Numbered from the stretch's first letter, positions 1 to 9,249 are shown. The stretch: DNA of 64,000 nucleotides from Nocardioides ginsengisegetis (GCF_014138045.1 NZ_JACGXA010000001.1:3209001-3273000); one strand, 5' to 3'. Program-made: numbers and translations. The notes: generated from the sequence alone by a model not told the origin.

Positions 1-181
1 GGGTGGGGGCGCCGGGGTGCTCGGTGGCGGCGGAGCGGGCTCCGCCGAGGAGGGCGCCGGCGGTGAGCACGAGGAGCAGCGCCGCCATGAGCACCACGGC
101 GCGGCCGCGGCGGGTCAGCCGGACCTCGCCGGAGCGGGGACGCGCCGGGGCGAACGTGGGGTTGATCGTCATGGTGCTCAT
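1..181 (-). CDS. N-terminus of a LysM-type membrane/secreted protein (partial)
   Basis: This gene runs off the left edge; only about 60 residues are visible. ATG at 181 has AGGAGG at 187-192 in front of it; a second ATG lies at 172. The visible protein has a basic N-terminal stretch, then one hydrophobic segment (about residues 29-47), then a small polar region, as in a single-pass or secreted protein. In Nocardioides and relatives a short protein with one membrane segment and a LysM peptidoglycan-binding domain sits beside lexA and is thought to act like the SOS cell-division suppressor YneA. The two LexA boxes upstream fit that. The LysM domain itself would lie outside the window, so the identity is inferred from topology and context. 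Confidence 0.5.
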   Translation of the reverse strand, partial: MSTMTINPTFAPARPRSGEVRLTRRGRAVVLMAALLLVLTAGALLGGARSAATEHPGAPT

Positions 182-302
182 CGGGACCTCCTGGGGAAGT
201 GGCGGTCAGCCATCGGTGCCTGTCCGTCGAAGAGATGTCTATCGGCGGCCACCGACAGTCCGTGTCGGGCTGTCTGGTCCACCGATTCGATCAAGCATTC
301 GA

Positions 303-318
303 TCGAACACATGTGCGA
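303..318. promoter_or_regulatory. LexA (SOS) box, distal copy
   Basis: TCGAACACATGTGCGA matches the actinobacterial SOS box TCGAAC-N4-GTTCGA except at two positions in the right half. It lies in the divergent gap between the LysM-type gene and the secreted-protein gene, about 120 bp from the first start. Confidence 0.55.
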
Positions 319-356
319 CATTAGAGCAGGTGTTCGAACGAGCGCAAGAGGCGCGC

Positions 357-370
357 CGAACATTTGTTCG
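357..370. promoter_or_regulatory. LexA (SOS) box, perfect palindrome
   Basis: CGAACATTTGTTCG is a perfect 14-bp palindrome and the core of an actinobacterial LexA site. Together with the box at 303-318 it makes a paired SOS operator in the 181-499 divergent gap. A further TTCGAAC half-site is visible near 333. Confidence 0.7.
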
Positions 371-498
371 AACGGGTACTAAGACCACGCACCCCCCACC
401 ACCACCCCCGGATGGCTCGGACGGGGCATGCCAGAGCGCCCGCGGCCGCGAGTAGAGAGGGAGTGACCGCCAGCCCCCTCAACGACAAGGACCCCCGC

Positions 499-1212
499 AT
501 GTCGTCTTCACGCCCCCCATCCAGCCCAGCCCGCGGCCGCACGCTCCCCGTGCTGCTCGCGGCCCTCGTCCTGATCGGCGGAGCCAACGTCGCGGCGTAC
601 GCCGCCAACGGGCACCCGCTCCTGCTCGGCACCAGCAACACCGCCACCCACCCGACCGCGCTGAAGAACACCGGCAGCGGCGCAGCCCTGTCCCTCAAGG
701 CCAGACCGGGCTCGCCGCCCCTTGCGGTGACCACGACGAAGAAGGTCAACAAGCTCAACGCCGACCTCGTGGACGGACTGAGCGGCAAGCAGATGGAGAA
801 CGCCGCCTACGAGTACGTCCTGCCCACCGGTGGCCCGGCGGCGAGCAGCCTCCAGGTCTCCCTTCCGGGCCTGCCCGCGGGCACCTATCTCGCGACGTAC
901 TCGGTCATCACGACGACCAGTAGCCCGCCCGCCTGCTACCTGACCCGGTCGACATCGCCGGGAGGGGCGTTCGAGTACGGCACCACCGGGGGCACGTACA
1001 GCACCAACACGGCCAGCGCGGTGGTGGACCAGGACCTCGCGACCCCGGTCACGCTCGTCTGCTTCGGTTCGACGTTCAGCGTCTACGCCGGCGGCGACGT
1101 CGACTCGCGGATCGTCCTCACACCCATCTCGCGCCTCGTGTCAGCACCCGCGACCGCCGCGCGGCACGCACCCCCGGGCGCGCGGCACCAGGGACCGGCC
1201 ACGCGCCGCTGA
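499..1212 (+). CDS. secreted protein of unknown function
   Basis: About 237 residues from ATG 499, which follows AAGG at 487-490; the frame is open further upstream but the signal peptide fits this start. A basic N-terminus and hydrophobic core (roughly residues 14-33, ending in AYAA) look like a Sec signal peptide. Around residue 85 it carries NKLNADLVDG, a short motif seen in phage tail and collar-like proteins and in many unannotated actinobacterial secreted proteins. The remainder is Thr/Ser/Gly-rich and beta-like, with two cysteines about 50 residues apart that could form a disulphide. It is divergent from the LysM-type gene and could fall under the same LexA boxes, although no SOS role is known for it. 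Function unknown. Confidence 0.7.
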   Translation: MSSSRPPSSPARGRTLPVLLAALVLIGGANVAAYAANGHPLLLGTSNTATHPTALKNTGSGAALSLKARPGSPPLAVTTTKKVNKLNADLVDGLSGKQMENAAYEYVLPTGGPAASSLQVSLPGLPAGTYLATYSVITTTSSPPACYLTRSTSPGGAFEYGTTGGTYSTNTASAVVDQDLATPVTLVCFGSTFSVYAGGDVDSRIVLTPISRLVSAPATAARHAPPGARHQGPATRR

Positions 1213-1222
1213 ACCGACCCGC

Positions 1223-2029
1223 TCAGGCGCCGGCGGACTTCTTCAGGGCCCGCCGGCCCTGGGCGGCGAACAGGCTGATCCCGCGCGCACTGACCGACGG
1301 CGCCAGCGCCGAGGCCCGTACGACGCCCCCGCGCCAACCCGGCACCGCCCGGATCACCCGATGGCTGCCGACCAGCGCGACGGCCTCGTCGGCGACCTCG
1401 TCGACGGTGAGGATCCGGCCACCGGAGTGGACCAGCAGGTTGCCCAGCCCCCCGGGCGTCTGCGCGTCGAGCATCGCGGTCTTCACCCCGTCGGGGCAGA
1501 TCGCGTGCACCCGCACACCTCGAGGCGTCTCGGCGTCGCCCGACATGGTGAGCGAGACGATCGCGGCCTTCGTGGCGGCGTACAGGCTGTAGCCCGGGAC
1601 CGGCCCGAGCCCCGCGAGCGACGCGGTGTTGACGACGTCGCCGCCGGCCTCGCCGAACGCCTCGAGCGCGGCGCGCATCCCCCACACGACGCCCATCAGG
1701 TTGACGTCGACCAGGCGTCGTACGGCGTCGTCGGACAGCTCCGACAGCGTGCCGTCGTCGCCGACACCGGCGTTGTTGAACCACGCGGTCAGGACGCCGT
1801 GGCGGGTCGCCTCGGCGACCGCGGCCGCGTGCCCGGCGGGGTCGCGCACGTCGTGGGCGATGCCGGCCGCGGCGCCGATCTCGGCGGCCGTGCGGGCGGC
1901 GCCCTCGCCGTCGACGTCGGTGACCACGACCCGGTGGCCGCGGGCGACCATCCGCTCGGCGATGCCGCGGCCGATCCCGCGGGCTCCTCCGGTGACGACA
2001 CAGCTGGTGTGGACAGGCGGTGCAGACAT
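1223..2029 (-). CDS. SDR-family oxidoreductase
   Basis: A short-chain dehydrogenase of about 268 residues. The Rossmann nucleotide site TGGARGIG is near residue 12, the NNAG motif near residue 85, and the catalytic Tyr-x-x-x-Lys is in YAATK near residue 140. The start at 2029 places the Rossmann strand at the usual distance from the N-terminus; no strong ribosome site is visible and in-frame starts also exist at 2056 and 2068. The C-terminal tail is longer than in minimal SDRs and contains a possible membrane-associating basic stretch. It is convergent with the secreted-protein gene (gap of 10 bp) and divergent from the GNAT gene. The substrate cannot be predicted. Confidence 0.85.
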   Translation of the reverse strand: MSAPPVHTSCVVTGGARGIGRGIAERMVARGHRVVVTDVDGEGAARTAAEIGAAAGIAHDVRDPAGHAAAVAEATRHGVLTAWFNNAGVGDDGTLSELSDDAVRRLVDVNLMGVVWGMRAALEAFGEAGGDVVNTASLAGLGPVPGYSLYAATKAAIVSLTMSGDAETPRGVRVHAICPDGVKTAMLDAQTPGGLGNLLVHSGGRILTVDEVADEAVALVGSHRVIRAVPGWRGGVVRASALAPSVSARGISLFAAQGRRALKKSAGA

Positions 2030-2094
2030 GGGGGACGAAGGCTGGGCGGCAGGCATGGCGGGAGTCAACCAGATCCGCGAATTCGCCGATCCCG

Positions 2095-2913
2095 ATGTCC
2101 CACGCGGCGTACGGTGCCCCGGTGACCCCCGTGCTTGCTGATCCGCGGGTGGCTCCGGTCGAGGACAACCTCATGGAGTTCCTGCGGGTGACGGCCTCCA
2201 ACCCTTCCTTCGGGACCGAGGGTGCCGCCGACCTCCACACCTGGCACACCACCGTGCCGCACCCCGTCTTCAACGGCATCGCCGGCGCCCGCTTCGCACC
2301 CGGCGAGGAGCTGCGCCGCACCCGCGAGGTGCTGGCGGCCTACGTCGGCCGAGGACTCCCCTTCCTGTGGTGGGGCTCCCCCTCCACGATGACGGCCGAG
2401 ATCGCCGACACCCTCGTCGCCGCCGGCATGTTGCGCGACGAGACGCCCGGCATGCATCGCGTCCTCGACGGCCCGGTGCCGATGCCGCCGCCCGGCCCCG
2501 GCGTCCGGATCCACGTCGTGGGCCCGGAGTGCCACGCGGCCACCGCGCGGGTGATGACCGAGGGCTTCGGCTTCCCGGCCGAGCTCGCCGGCCCGATCGT
2601 GGAGATGATGGCGCCCTTCGACGCCGCCGACCTCCTCACCGTGCTCGCCACCGTCGACGGCCAGCCCGTCGCCTGCGGCACCGCCTGGCTCACCGGCCGC
2701 ACCGCCGGCCTCTACAACATCACCACGCTCGAGGCCGCGCGCGGGCGCGGGATCGGGTACGCCGTCACCGCGACGCTGCTCGAGATGGCGCGTGACCGGG
2801 GCTGCACCGAGGCGATCCTGCACGCCACCGAGATGGGCCGGCCGGTCTACGAGCGGCTGGGCTTCGAGGAGGTCTGCCGGATGCCGATGTTCGTGTGGGT
2901 GCCCCAGCTCTGA
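2095..2913 (+). CDS. GNAT-family N-acetyltransferase
   Basis: About 272 residues. The C-terminal half is a GNAT domain: the acetyl-CoA pyrophosphate loop is in ARGRGIGYAVT near residue 218 and the closing YERLGFEE strand is near residue 255. The N-terminal half resembles the degenerate GNAT-like half of two-domain acetyltransferases. Starts at 2095 (ATG) and 2122 (GTG) are both possible; neither has a clear ribosome site. The gene lies directly upstream of lexA, with the lexA SOS box in the gap, but nothing in its own promoter points to SOS control. The acceptor substrate is unknown. Confidence 0.85.
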   Translation: MSHAAYGAPVTPVLADPRVAPVEDNLMEFLRVTASNPSFGTEGAADLHTWHTTVPHPVFNGIAGARFAPGEELRRTREVLAAYVGRGLPFLWWGSPSTMTAEIADTLVAAGMLRDETPGMHRVLDGPVPMPPPGPGVRIHVVGPECHAATARVMTEGFGFPAELAGPIVEMMAPFDAADLLTVLATVDGQPVACGTAWLTGRTAGLYNITTLEAARGRGIGYAVTATLLEMARDRGCTEAILHATEMGRPVYERLGFEEVCRMPMFVWVPQL

Positions 2914-2950
2914 CCGTGACGTGGCGCCCCACTCCGGCGCGACACGCTGT

Positions 2951-2966
2951 TCGAACAGATGTTTGA
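2951..2966 (+). promoter_or_regulatory. LexA box upstream of lexA (autoregulation)
   Basis: TCGAACAGATGTTTGA matches the SOS consensus with one mismatch and lies about 85 bp upstream of the lexA start. This is the expected position for LexA repressing its own gene. Confidence 0.75.
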
Positions 2967-3051
2967 ACAGACGGGCCGACATGGCTACGGTGGGAACACC
3001 GGCCCGGGGTGCGTCCCCCGGGCGCACCGCCGTACACCGGAAGGCACCGCC

Positions 3052-3804
3052 ATGGCCACGAAGAAGACGGGCGACGACTCCCCCACCAAGGCTGCACGGG
3101 GTCGAGTCGCCGAGCTGCCCGACGGTCCCCCGGACGCCCACGGCCTGACCCCGCGCCAGCAGCGGGTCCTGGCCCACATCAAGGAAGCCATCGAGAAGCG
3201 CGGCTACCCGCCCAGCATGCGCGAGATCGGCGAGGCGGTCGGGCTCACCAGCTCCTCCAGCGTGGCCCACCAGCTCAAGGTGCTCGAGGAGAAGGGCTTC
3301 CTCAAGCGCGACCCCAACCGGCCGCGGGCGCTCGAGGTCTTCCTGCCCGAGGTGATGAAGGCGCGGCGCTCGATCTCCTCGGCCGACGAGTCGACCTACG
3401 ACGAGACCGGCGTCGGCGACGCGATGCCCGCCGCCTCCTACGTGCCGATGGTCGGCCGGATCGCCGCCGGCGGCCCGATCCTGGCCGAGGAGCGGGTCGA
3501 GGCGATCTTCCCGCTGCCCCAGGAGCTGGTCGGCGACGGCACGCTCTTCATGCTCGAGGTCGTCGGCGACTCGATGGTCGACGCGGCCATCTGCAGCGGC
3601 GACTACGTCGTGATCCGCCAGCAGCCCACCGCCAGCAACGGCGAGATCGTGGCCGCGATGATCGACGGCGAGGCCACCGTCAAGACCTTCCAGCGCAAGG
3701 ACGGCAAGGTCTGGCTGCTGCCCCACAACGACACCTACGAGCCCATCGACGGCACCCACGCGACGATCCTCGGCAAGGTCACCGCGGTCCTGCGTCGGGT
3801 CTGA
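3052..3804 (+). CDS. lexA: SOS repressor LexA
   Basis: A 250-residue repressor of the DNA-damage regulon. Residues about 31-95 form the winged helix-turn-helix that reads the SOS box ([17 protein letters not shown]). The C-terminal half is the self-cleaving peptidase: Ala139-Gly140 in RIAAGG is the scissile bond, Ser174 (GDSM) is the nucleophile and Lys211 (ATVK) the general base, so the protein should be fully autocleavable when RecA filaments form. ATG 3052 has GGAAGG 8 bp upstream; the frame is open further upstream, but that stretch overlaps the promoter and SOS box. The basic, disordered first 25 residues are typical of actinobacterial LexA. Confidence 0.97.
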   Translation: MATKKTGDDSPTKAARGRVAELPDGPPDAHGLTPRQQRVLAHIKEAIEKRGYPPSMREIGEAVGLTSSSSVAHQLKVLEEKGFLKRDPNRPRALEVFLPEVMKARRSISSADESTYDETGVGDAMPAASYVPMVGRIAAGGPILAEERVEAIFPLPQELVGDGTLFMLEVVGDSMVDAAICSGDYVVIRQQPTASNGEIVAAMIDGEATVKTFQRKDGKVWLLPHNDTYEPIDGTHATILGKVTAVLRRV

Positions 3805-3920
3805 TCGGGGTCCGCTAGCCTCCTCACCGGAAATCTTCACGAACCCCCGAGATAAATCCCGGGAACATTTCGGGGGTATTCCGTATTTTGGTACATGTGG
3901 GAACGACTGAGGGTGGGGGT

Positions 3921-4772
3921 ATGTCTCTGACTGCCCTGCGCCGACGCCACCCGCAGATCGTGCGGGGCGTGCTCGAGATCGTCCTCATCCTGGCCCTCTG
4001 GGTGGGCTACAGCCTGTCCCGGCTCGTCGCCGACACCGCGATGGGGCCGGCCATGCACCGGGCCCACGAGCTGCTCCGCTTCGAGACCGTGCTCGGCATC
4101 CACTGGGAGGTGCCGCTCAACGAGCTGTTCACCAACCACCGGGTGATCGGGCTGCTCGGCTCCTACTGGTACGCCTCCCTCCACTACGTCGTCACGGCCG
4201 CGGTGCTGCTCTGGCTCTACCGGCTCGGCACCCGCGTCTACGCCCCGGCCCGACGGGCGCTGGTGATCGGCACCCTCCTCGGGCTCGCGGCCTACCTGCT
4301 GATGCCGACGGCACCGCCGCGCTTCATCACGGGCTACGTCGACGTCCTCTCCCTGCACGCCTCCGACGGCTGGTGGGCCTCCGACGCCTCCGCGCCGCGC
4401 GGGCTCGGCGGGCTGACCAACGAGCTGGCCGCCTTCCCGTCGCTGCACGCCGGCTGGGCCCTGTGGGTCGCCATCTCGCTGCAGCGCCACGCCCGCCACC
4501 GGTGGGTCCGCGCGCTCGGCTGGACCTACGCCGTCGGCACCGGCGTCGTCATCATCGGCACCGGCAACCACTGGGTCATCGACGTGCTGATGGGCTACCT
4601 CGTCATCGCCGCCGGCTGGGCCGCCGCCGAGTGGGCGCCACGCATCCCCGTCCTCGTCTCCGCGCCCGCCGCCCGGCCGATGCCGGCCGCCGCGGCCCCG
4701 CTGCCGACACCGGCCCCGGCCCCGCTCACGCGCAGCCTGCCCACGCCGGCCGCCCGCAGCCGCCTCGACTGA
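3921..4772 (+). CDS. PAP2-superfamily membrane phosphatase/transferase
   Basis: 283 residues with about six membrane segments. The phosphatase motifs appear as FPSLHAGW near residue 173 and the GNHWVIDV motif near residue 213, with the catalytic histidines in each. The spacing resembles the inositol-phosphoryl-transferase (AUR1/Ipt1) branch of PAP2 proteins rather than classical lipid phosphatases, so a role in phospholipid head-group transfer or polyprenyl-phosphate recycling at the cell membrane is likely. The C-terminus is an Ala/Pro-rich cytoplasmic tail. The start follows a GGGTGGGGGT purine run. The upstream gap is AT-richer than its surroundings and contains CCCCCGA/TCGGGGG arms of an imperfect hairpin. 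Confidence 0.85.
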   Translation: MSLTALRRRHPQIVRGVLEIVLILALWVGYSLSRLVADTAMGPAMHRAHELLRFETVLGIHWEVPLNELFTNHRVIGLLGSYWYASLHYVVTAAVLLWLYRLGTRVYAPARRALVIGTLLGLAAYLLMPTAPPRFITGYVDVLSLHASDGWWASDASAPRGLGGLTNELAAFPSLHAGWALWVAISLQRHARHRWVRALGWTYAVGTGVVIIGTGNHWVIDVLMGYLVIAAGWAAAEWAPRIPVLVSAPAARPMPAAAAPLPTPAPAPLTRSLPTPAARSRLD

Positions 4773-4863
4773 CCCGCGCCACCCCGGGGTGACCTGCGGG
4801 TGAACGGACGGTGCTCACACCGCCGATCCGGAACACGCCCGGCGCTGGCTCGTTGGGCCTCTC

Positions 4864-6606
4864 GTGAGCTCTCCCCGTGACATCCCCCCTGCCCAGCCCC
4901 TGACCTCCCGCCCCGTCGGTCGACGTACGGTCCTGGCCACCGGCACCGTCGGCGCCGTCGGCGTGGCCGCGGTCTCCTCGCCGCTCGCGACGGCCGCCCC
5001 GGCAGTAGCCGCGTCAGGGGCCGCGGGCGACGGCGCGGTGTTCGCCCACGGTGTCGCCTCGGGCGACCCGCTGCCCGAGGGGGTCGTGCTGTGGACCCGA
5101 GTGACGCCGACCGCGGCGAGCACCCCCGGCTCCGGCGCGGGCCCGAAGGTCACGGTCCGCTGGGAGGTGGCGCGAGACGCGGGGTTCCGCGACGTCGTAC
5201 GCCGAGGCCGCTTCGAGACCGGCCCGAGCCGCGACCACACCGTCAAGGTCGACGTGCGCGGCCTGCGGCCCGCCACGGCGTACCACTACCGCTTCCACCT
5301 CGGCGACGCCACGAGCCGGGTCGGCCGCACCCGCACGGCTCCCGCCCACGACGCGACGCCGGACCACCTGCGCTTCGGCGTCGTCTCGTGCGCCAACCTG
5401 CAGGCCGGCTGGTTCAGCGCCTACCGCGGGCTCGCGGCGCGCGACGACCTGGACGCGGTGGTGCACCTGGGCGACTACCTCTACGAGTACGGCCCCGGTG
5501 AGTACGGCTACGGCCAGTCCGACGAGGACATCCGCAAGCACGAGCCGGCGCACGAGATGCTCTCGCTGGCCGACTACCGGCAGCGGCACGCGCAGTACAA
5601 GCGCGACCGCGACCTGCAGGACGCGCACGCGAAGTTCGCCTGGATCGTGACGTGGGACGACCACGAGGTCGCCGACAACCAGTGGAAGAACGGCGCGGTC
5701 AACCACGACGCAGGCGAGGGCGACTACAAGGCCCGCCGGGCGCGGGCGCACCGGGCGTACGACGAGTGGATGCCTGCGCGGCTCGACGGCACCGCCGCGC
5801 TGCGGGACGGTGACCGGCTCTACCGGCGGCTGCGCTTCGGCACGCTGGCCGAGCTGAGCCTGCTCGACCTGCGCACCCACCGCGACCAGCAGGTCGAGAC
5901 CACCCCCACCCCGGTGCCCAACCCGGACCCGGCCGTCAACGACCCGGACCGGACCATCACCGGCAACCGGCAGATGCAGTGGCTCAAGGACTCGCTGGCC
6001 GGCGACCGCCCGCAGTGGAAGATCATCGGCAACCCGGTGATGATCGCGCCGGTCAACTTCGGCGCCCTCCCCGACCCGATGGTCGACGCGGTGCACCAGG
6101 TCACCGGCGAGCCGGCCGCGTCCGACGGGGCGCCGTACAACACCGACCAGTGGGACGGCTACACCACCGACCGCCGGGAGGTCTTCGACCACATCCGCAC
6201 CCACCAGGTGAAGGACGCGCTCTTCATCACCGGCGACATCCACTCCGGGTGGGCCGCGGAGCTGCCGTACGACGCCTCGACCTACCCCGTCGGCGACTCG
6301 GCCGGCGTGGAGTTCGTGTGCACGTCGGTCACGGCCAACAACCTCAAGGACATCACCGGCACGCCGGCACACACGACCAGCGACGGCGTGGCCGAGACGA
6401 TCAAGGCCAACAACCGGCACGTGAAGTATCTCAACTGGGACGACCACGGCTTCTCCGTGCTCGACGTGACCGCCCAGCGCGCCCAGATGGACTGGTACGT
6501 CATCGGGGACCGCAAGGACCGCAACGCCCCGATCACGTGGTCGGTGTCGTGGAAGACCAACACCGGCACCGGCCGCGTCAGCGAGGTGTCGAAGCCGGTG
6601 AGCTGA
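4864..6606 (+). CDS. phoD: PhoD-type alkaline phosphatase, Tat-exported
   Basis: 580 residues. The N-terminus has a twin-arginine signal (GRRTVLATG near residue 20, followed by a hydrophobic Ala/Val stretch), so the folded, metal-loaded enzyme should be exported by Tat. An N-terminal PhoD beta domain follows (about 58-150), then the metallophosphatase domain with VVHLGDYLYEYG, TWDDHEVADN and TGDIHSG carrying the Asp, Asn and His ligands for calcium and iron. It hydrolyses phosphate mono- and diesters outside the cell. The GTG start at 4864 keeps the full Tat leader. It stands alone and is closed by a strong hairpin at 6611. No Pho box was identified. Confidence 0.95.
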   Translation: MSSPRDIPPAQPLTSRPVGRRTVLATGTVGAVGVAAVSSPLATAAPAVAASGAAGDGAVFAHGVASGDPLPEGVVLWTRVTPTAASTPGSGAGPKVTVRWEVARDAGFRDVVRRGRFETGPSRDHTVKVDVRGLRPATAYHYRFHLGDATSRVGRTRTAPAHDATPDHLRFGVVSCANLQAGWFSAYRGLAARDDLDAVVHLGDYLYEYGPGEYGYGQSDEDIRKHEPAHEMLSLADYRQRHAQYKRDRDLQDAHAKFAWIVTWDDHEVADNQWKNGAVNHDAGEGDYKARRARAHRAYDEWMPARLDGTAALRDGDRLYRRLRFGTLAELSLLDLRTHRDQQVETTPTPVPNPDPAVNDPDRTITGNRQMQWLKDSLAGDRPQWKIIGNPVMIAPVNFGALPDPMVDAVHQVTGEPAASDGAPYNTDQWDGYTTDRREVFDHIRTHQVKDALFITGDIHSGWAAELPYDASTYPVGDSAGVEFVCTSVTANNLKDITGTPAHTTSDGVAETIKANNRHVKYLNWDDHGFSVLDVTAQRAQMDWYVIGDRKDRNAPITWSVSWKTNTGTGRVSEVSKPVS

Positions 6607-6610
6607 GGGC

Positions 6611-6649
6611 GTCCGGGATCGCCGGTTCACCGGCGATCCCGGACGTTTT
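6611..6649 (+). terminator. intrinsic terminator after phoD
   Basis: GTCCGGGATCGCCGG (6611-6625) and its perfect complement (6630-6644) form a 15-bp stem with a TTCA loop, followed by GTTTTC. The first T-run base comes 5 bp after the end of the stop codon region. Confidence 0.85.
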
Positions 6650-6853
6650 CGGGGGTTGCAACCCTCCAGAAGGTCCAGGAACCCTCCAGCACTGTGGCGG
6701 GTGGGACGTCTGGGAGCGCTGGTCCCGCGCCGGCCGCGTGACGGAGGCCACGACCCCGGTGGGCTTTTAGTCCCTGCCAGAAGGGGCACTCTCGGAGGTG
6801 ACCCCATCGCGCCGCGCGGGCGGGTGGGGTTCATCCCCCACCGAGAGAAGACC

Positions 6854-7276
6854 ATGAGCCTCAAAGCACACGCCTACAGCGACCCCCACCCAGCCCCTGG
6901 CGGCGACCCGGACAGCTCACCGGCGGCGGCCCGACTGCTGGAGATGACCGCCCGCGAGACCGACCAGTGGCGATCCGAGGCCAGGAGCGAGGCCGCCACG
7001 ATCGTGGCGGGCGCCCGGGACGAGGCTGCCGAGCTCGTGCGAGCTGCGCGCGAGGAAGCCGAGGCCCTGGTGGCTTCGGCCCGCAAGGAAGCCGCGCAGA
7101 CGCTGCGCGACGCCCGCGCCGAGGCATCCCGGGTGCAGAAGGAGACGACCGCGTCCCGTGAGCGCCACGAGGAGGTCATCGCGGACCTCCAGCAGGCGGC
7201 CACGGAGCACCGGGAGAAGCTGCGGGAGCACCTCACCGACATGCTCGACCGGGTCGACTCCGCCCCGGTGGACTAG
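6854..7276 (+). CDS. coiled-coil protein, DivIVA/ATP-synthase-b-like
   Basis: 140 residues, almost entirely one long charged helix from about residue 28 to 132, rich in Ala, Glu and Arg with heptad-like spacing. No membrane segment or catalytic motif is visible. Such proteins resemble the coiled-coil part of DivIVA/Wag31 and the b-subunit stalk, and often act as cell-pole or division scaffolds, but nothing here proves that. The ATG at 6854 is preceded by a GAGAGAAG run. Just upstream GGTGGGG and CCCCACC (about 6827-6843) could fold into a small hairpin next to the ribosome site. It is convergent with, and overlaps by 4 bp, the DinG-like helicase gene. Confidence 0.65.
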   Translation: MSLKAHAYSDPHPAPGGDPDSSPAAARLLEMTARETDQWRSEARSEAATIVAGARDEAAELVRAAREEAEALVASARKEAAQTLRDARAEASRVQKETTASRERHEEVIADLQQAATEHREKLREHLTDMLDRVDSAPVD

Positions 7277-9249
7277 TTTCCGGCGAGGCGGGTGAGCGCC
7301 TTGCGGACCACGGCCGGGTCGGTGGTGGTCCACATCGGCGGCAGGCTGGCCTTGAGGAAGCCGCCGTAGCGGGCGGTGGCCAGGCGCGGATCGAGGACGG
7401 CCACGACCCCGCGGTCGGTGGTGGTGCGGATCAGGCGACCGGCGCCCTGCGCCATCAGCAGGGCGGCGTGGGTGGCGGCGACCTGCATGAAGCCGTTGCC
7501 GCCGGCCTTGTCGGCCGCGCGCTGCCGGGCGCTCATCAGCGGGTCGTCGGGCCGAGGGAAGGGGATCCGGTCGATCAGCACCAGCTGGCAGGTGTCACCG
7601 GGGACGTCGAGGCCCTGCCAGAGGCTGAGCGTGCCGAAGAGGCAGGTGTGCGGGTCGGCAACGAACTGCTTGGCGAGCTCGGGGAGCTGGGCGTCGCCCT
7701 GGGCCAGCGTGGTCAGGTGGGGCAGCCGCTCGCGGACCGCCTCGGCCGCGGCCTCGGCAGCGCGACGGCTCGAGAACAGGCCGAGCGTGCGGCCGTCGGC
7801 GGCGTCGACGAGGTCGACGATCTCGTCGAGCTGGGCCTTGACGAGCCCGTCGCGGCCCGGCGGCGGCAGGTGACGGGCGACGTACAGGATCGCCTGCTGG
7901 CCGTAGTCGAAGGGTGAGCCCACGTCGAGCCCGCGCCACGGCAGTGCGTCGCCGCCCGAGGAGACCGCCCCGGACTCCACGACCCGCTCGGAGGGCTTGA
8001 GGCCCACGCTGGTGGCGACCGAGGAGAAGTCGCCGCCGAGCATCAGGGTGGCGCTGGTGAAGACCACGGTCTTGTCGCTGAGCAGCTTGTCGCGCATCTG
8101 GCCCCAGACCTGGAGCGGCGCCACGCACAGCCGCGGCGGGACCCGGTCGCCTCCCTCGGAGAGCCAGAGCACGTCGGCGTCGGAGCCCGCGGCCATCCGC
8201 TCGGCGTTGACGAAGACCTCCTGGACCAGGCCCTTGGCCTGGGTGCGGCCGGCGTCGACCTCGCTCTCGGAGGTCTCCTTGGGGAACGCCGAGAGGCAGG
8301 CCCGCGCCGCGTCGCGGACCAGCACGAGGGCGTCCTTGAGCTGCTCGGGGACGACCTCGAAGCGGCCCGGGCTGGCCGCGGAGATGGCGTCGGCGAGCGC
8401 GTCGCCCGCGTCGGCGAGGTCGTCGGCCTGGCCGCCGTCGACCCAGCGCTGGCTGCGGCGGGAGGCGCGGTCGACGTCGTTGCTGGCCAGCTCGTCGGTG
8501 GCCGCCTGGGTCACCCGTTGGACCAGCTCGTGGGCCTCGTCGATGACGACGGTGTCGTAGTCGGGGATCATCGGCACCCCTTCGATCGCGTCGATCGCGA
8601 GCAGGGAGTGGTTGGTGATGATCAGCTGCGAGCGCTGGGCCTGCTCGCGGGCGCGCTCGACGAAGCACTCCTGGCCGAAGGGGCACTTGGTGGCGCCGAG
8701 GCAGTCGCGGTGGCCGACGCTGACCTGCCGCCACTCGCGGTCGGTGTGGCGGGGCGCGGCATCCCGCTCGCCGGTGCCCTTGTCCGCGGCCTGCTTCTCC
8801 GCCCACGTCCGCAGCTCGAGGACCTTCTTGGCCATCGACCCCTCGGGTACGTCGACGAGGGTGCCCTGGTCGTCGGGCACGCCCTCGCGGATGCGGTGCA
8901 GGCAGGCGTAGTTGGAGCGGCCCTTGAGCACGGCGTAGCTGGTGTCGACGCCGTCGACCCCGCCGATCGCCTCGACCAGCCGCGGGATGTCGCGCTCGAC
9001 GAGCTGGTGCTGGAGGGCGAGCGTCGCGGTGGCGACCACGACGCGCTTGTCGTGGAGCAGGCTCGGCACGAGGTAGCCGAGCGACTTGCCGGTGCCGGTG
9101 CCGGCCTGCACCAGCAGGTGGCGGCCGTCGGTCATCGAGTCGGCGACGGCCTCGGCCATCTCGACCTGGCCCGCGCGCTCCTGCCCCCCGAGGGCAGACA
9201 CCGCCGTCGCGAGGAGGTCGCGGACGGGGCTGGTGGTCGCTTCGGGCAC
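7273..9249 (-). CDS. DinG/XPD-like ATP-dependent DNA helicase
   Basis: 658 residues, GTG start. A superfamily 2 helicase of the iron-sulphur XPD/DinG group. Walker A is GTGTGKS at residues 50-56; the Walker B DEAH follows in VIDEAHELV; motif VI is QGAGRLIR near residue 608. Four cysteines lie between motifs Ia and II (YACLHR, RDCLG, KCPFGQEC), placed as the ligands of a 4Fe-4S cluster. The family unwinds 5'-overhang DNA, D-loops and RNA-DNA hybrids during repair. No LexA box was seen in the short upstream region, although the E. coli relative dinG is an SOS gene. Confidence 0.92.
   Translation of the reverse strand: MPEATTSPVRDLLATAVSALGGQERAGQVEMAEAVADSMTDGRHLLVQAGTGTGKSLGYLVPSLLHDKRVVVATATLALQHQLVERDIPRLVEAIGGVDGVDTSYAVLKGRSNYACLHRIREGVPDDQGTLVDVPEGSMAKKVLELRTWAEKQAADKGTGERDAAPRHTDREWRQVSVGHRDCLGATKCPFGQECFVERAREQAQRSQLIITNHSLLAIDAIEGVPMIPDYDTVVIDEAHELVQRVTQAATDELASNDVDRASRRSQRWVDGGQADDLADAGDALADAISAASPGRFEVVPEQLKDALVLVRDAARACLSAFPKETSESEVDAGRTQAKGLVQEVFVNAERMAAGSDADVLWLSEGGDRVPPRLCVAPLQVWGQMRDKLLSDKTVVFTSATLMLGGDFSSVATSVGLKPSERVVESGAVSSGGDALPWRGLDVGSPFDYGQQAILYVARHLPPPGRDGLVKAQLDEIVDLVDAADGRTLGLFSSRRAAEAAAEAVRERLPHLTTLAQGDAQLPELAKQFVADPHTCLFGTLSLWQGLDVPGDTCQLVLIDRIPFPRPDDPLMSARQRAADKAGGNGFMQVAATHAALLMAQGAGRLIRTTTDRGVVAVLDPRLATARYGGFLKASLPPMWTTTDPAVVRKALTRLAGN

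Noticed and set aside
2065..3840. Minus-strand frame of 591 codons across GNAT and lexA
   Set aside because: It is a high-GC shadow antisense to two well-supported genes, with repetitive Gly/Arg/Asp composition and no domain.
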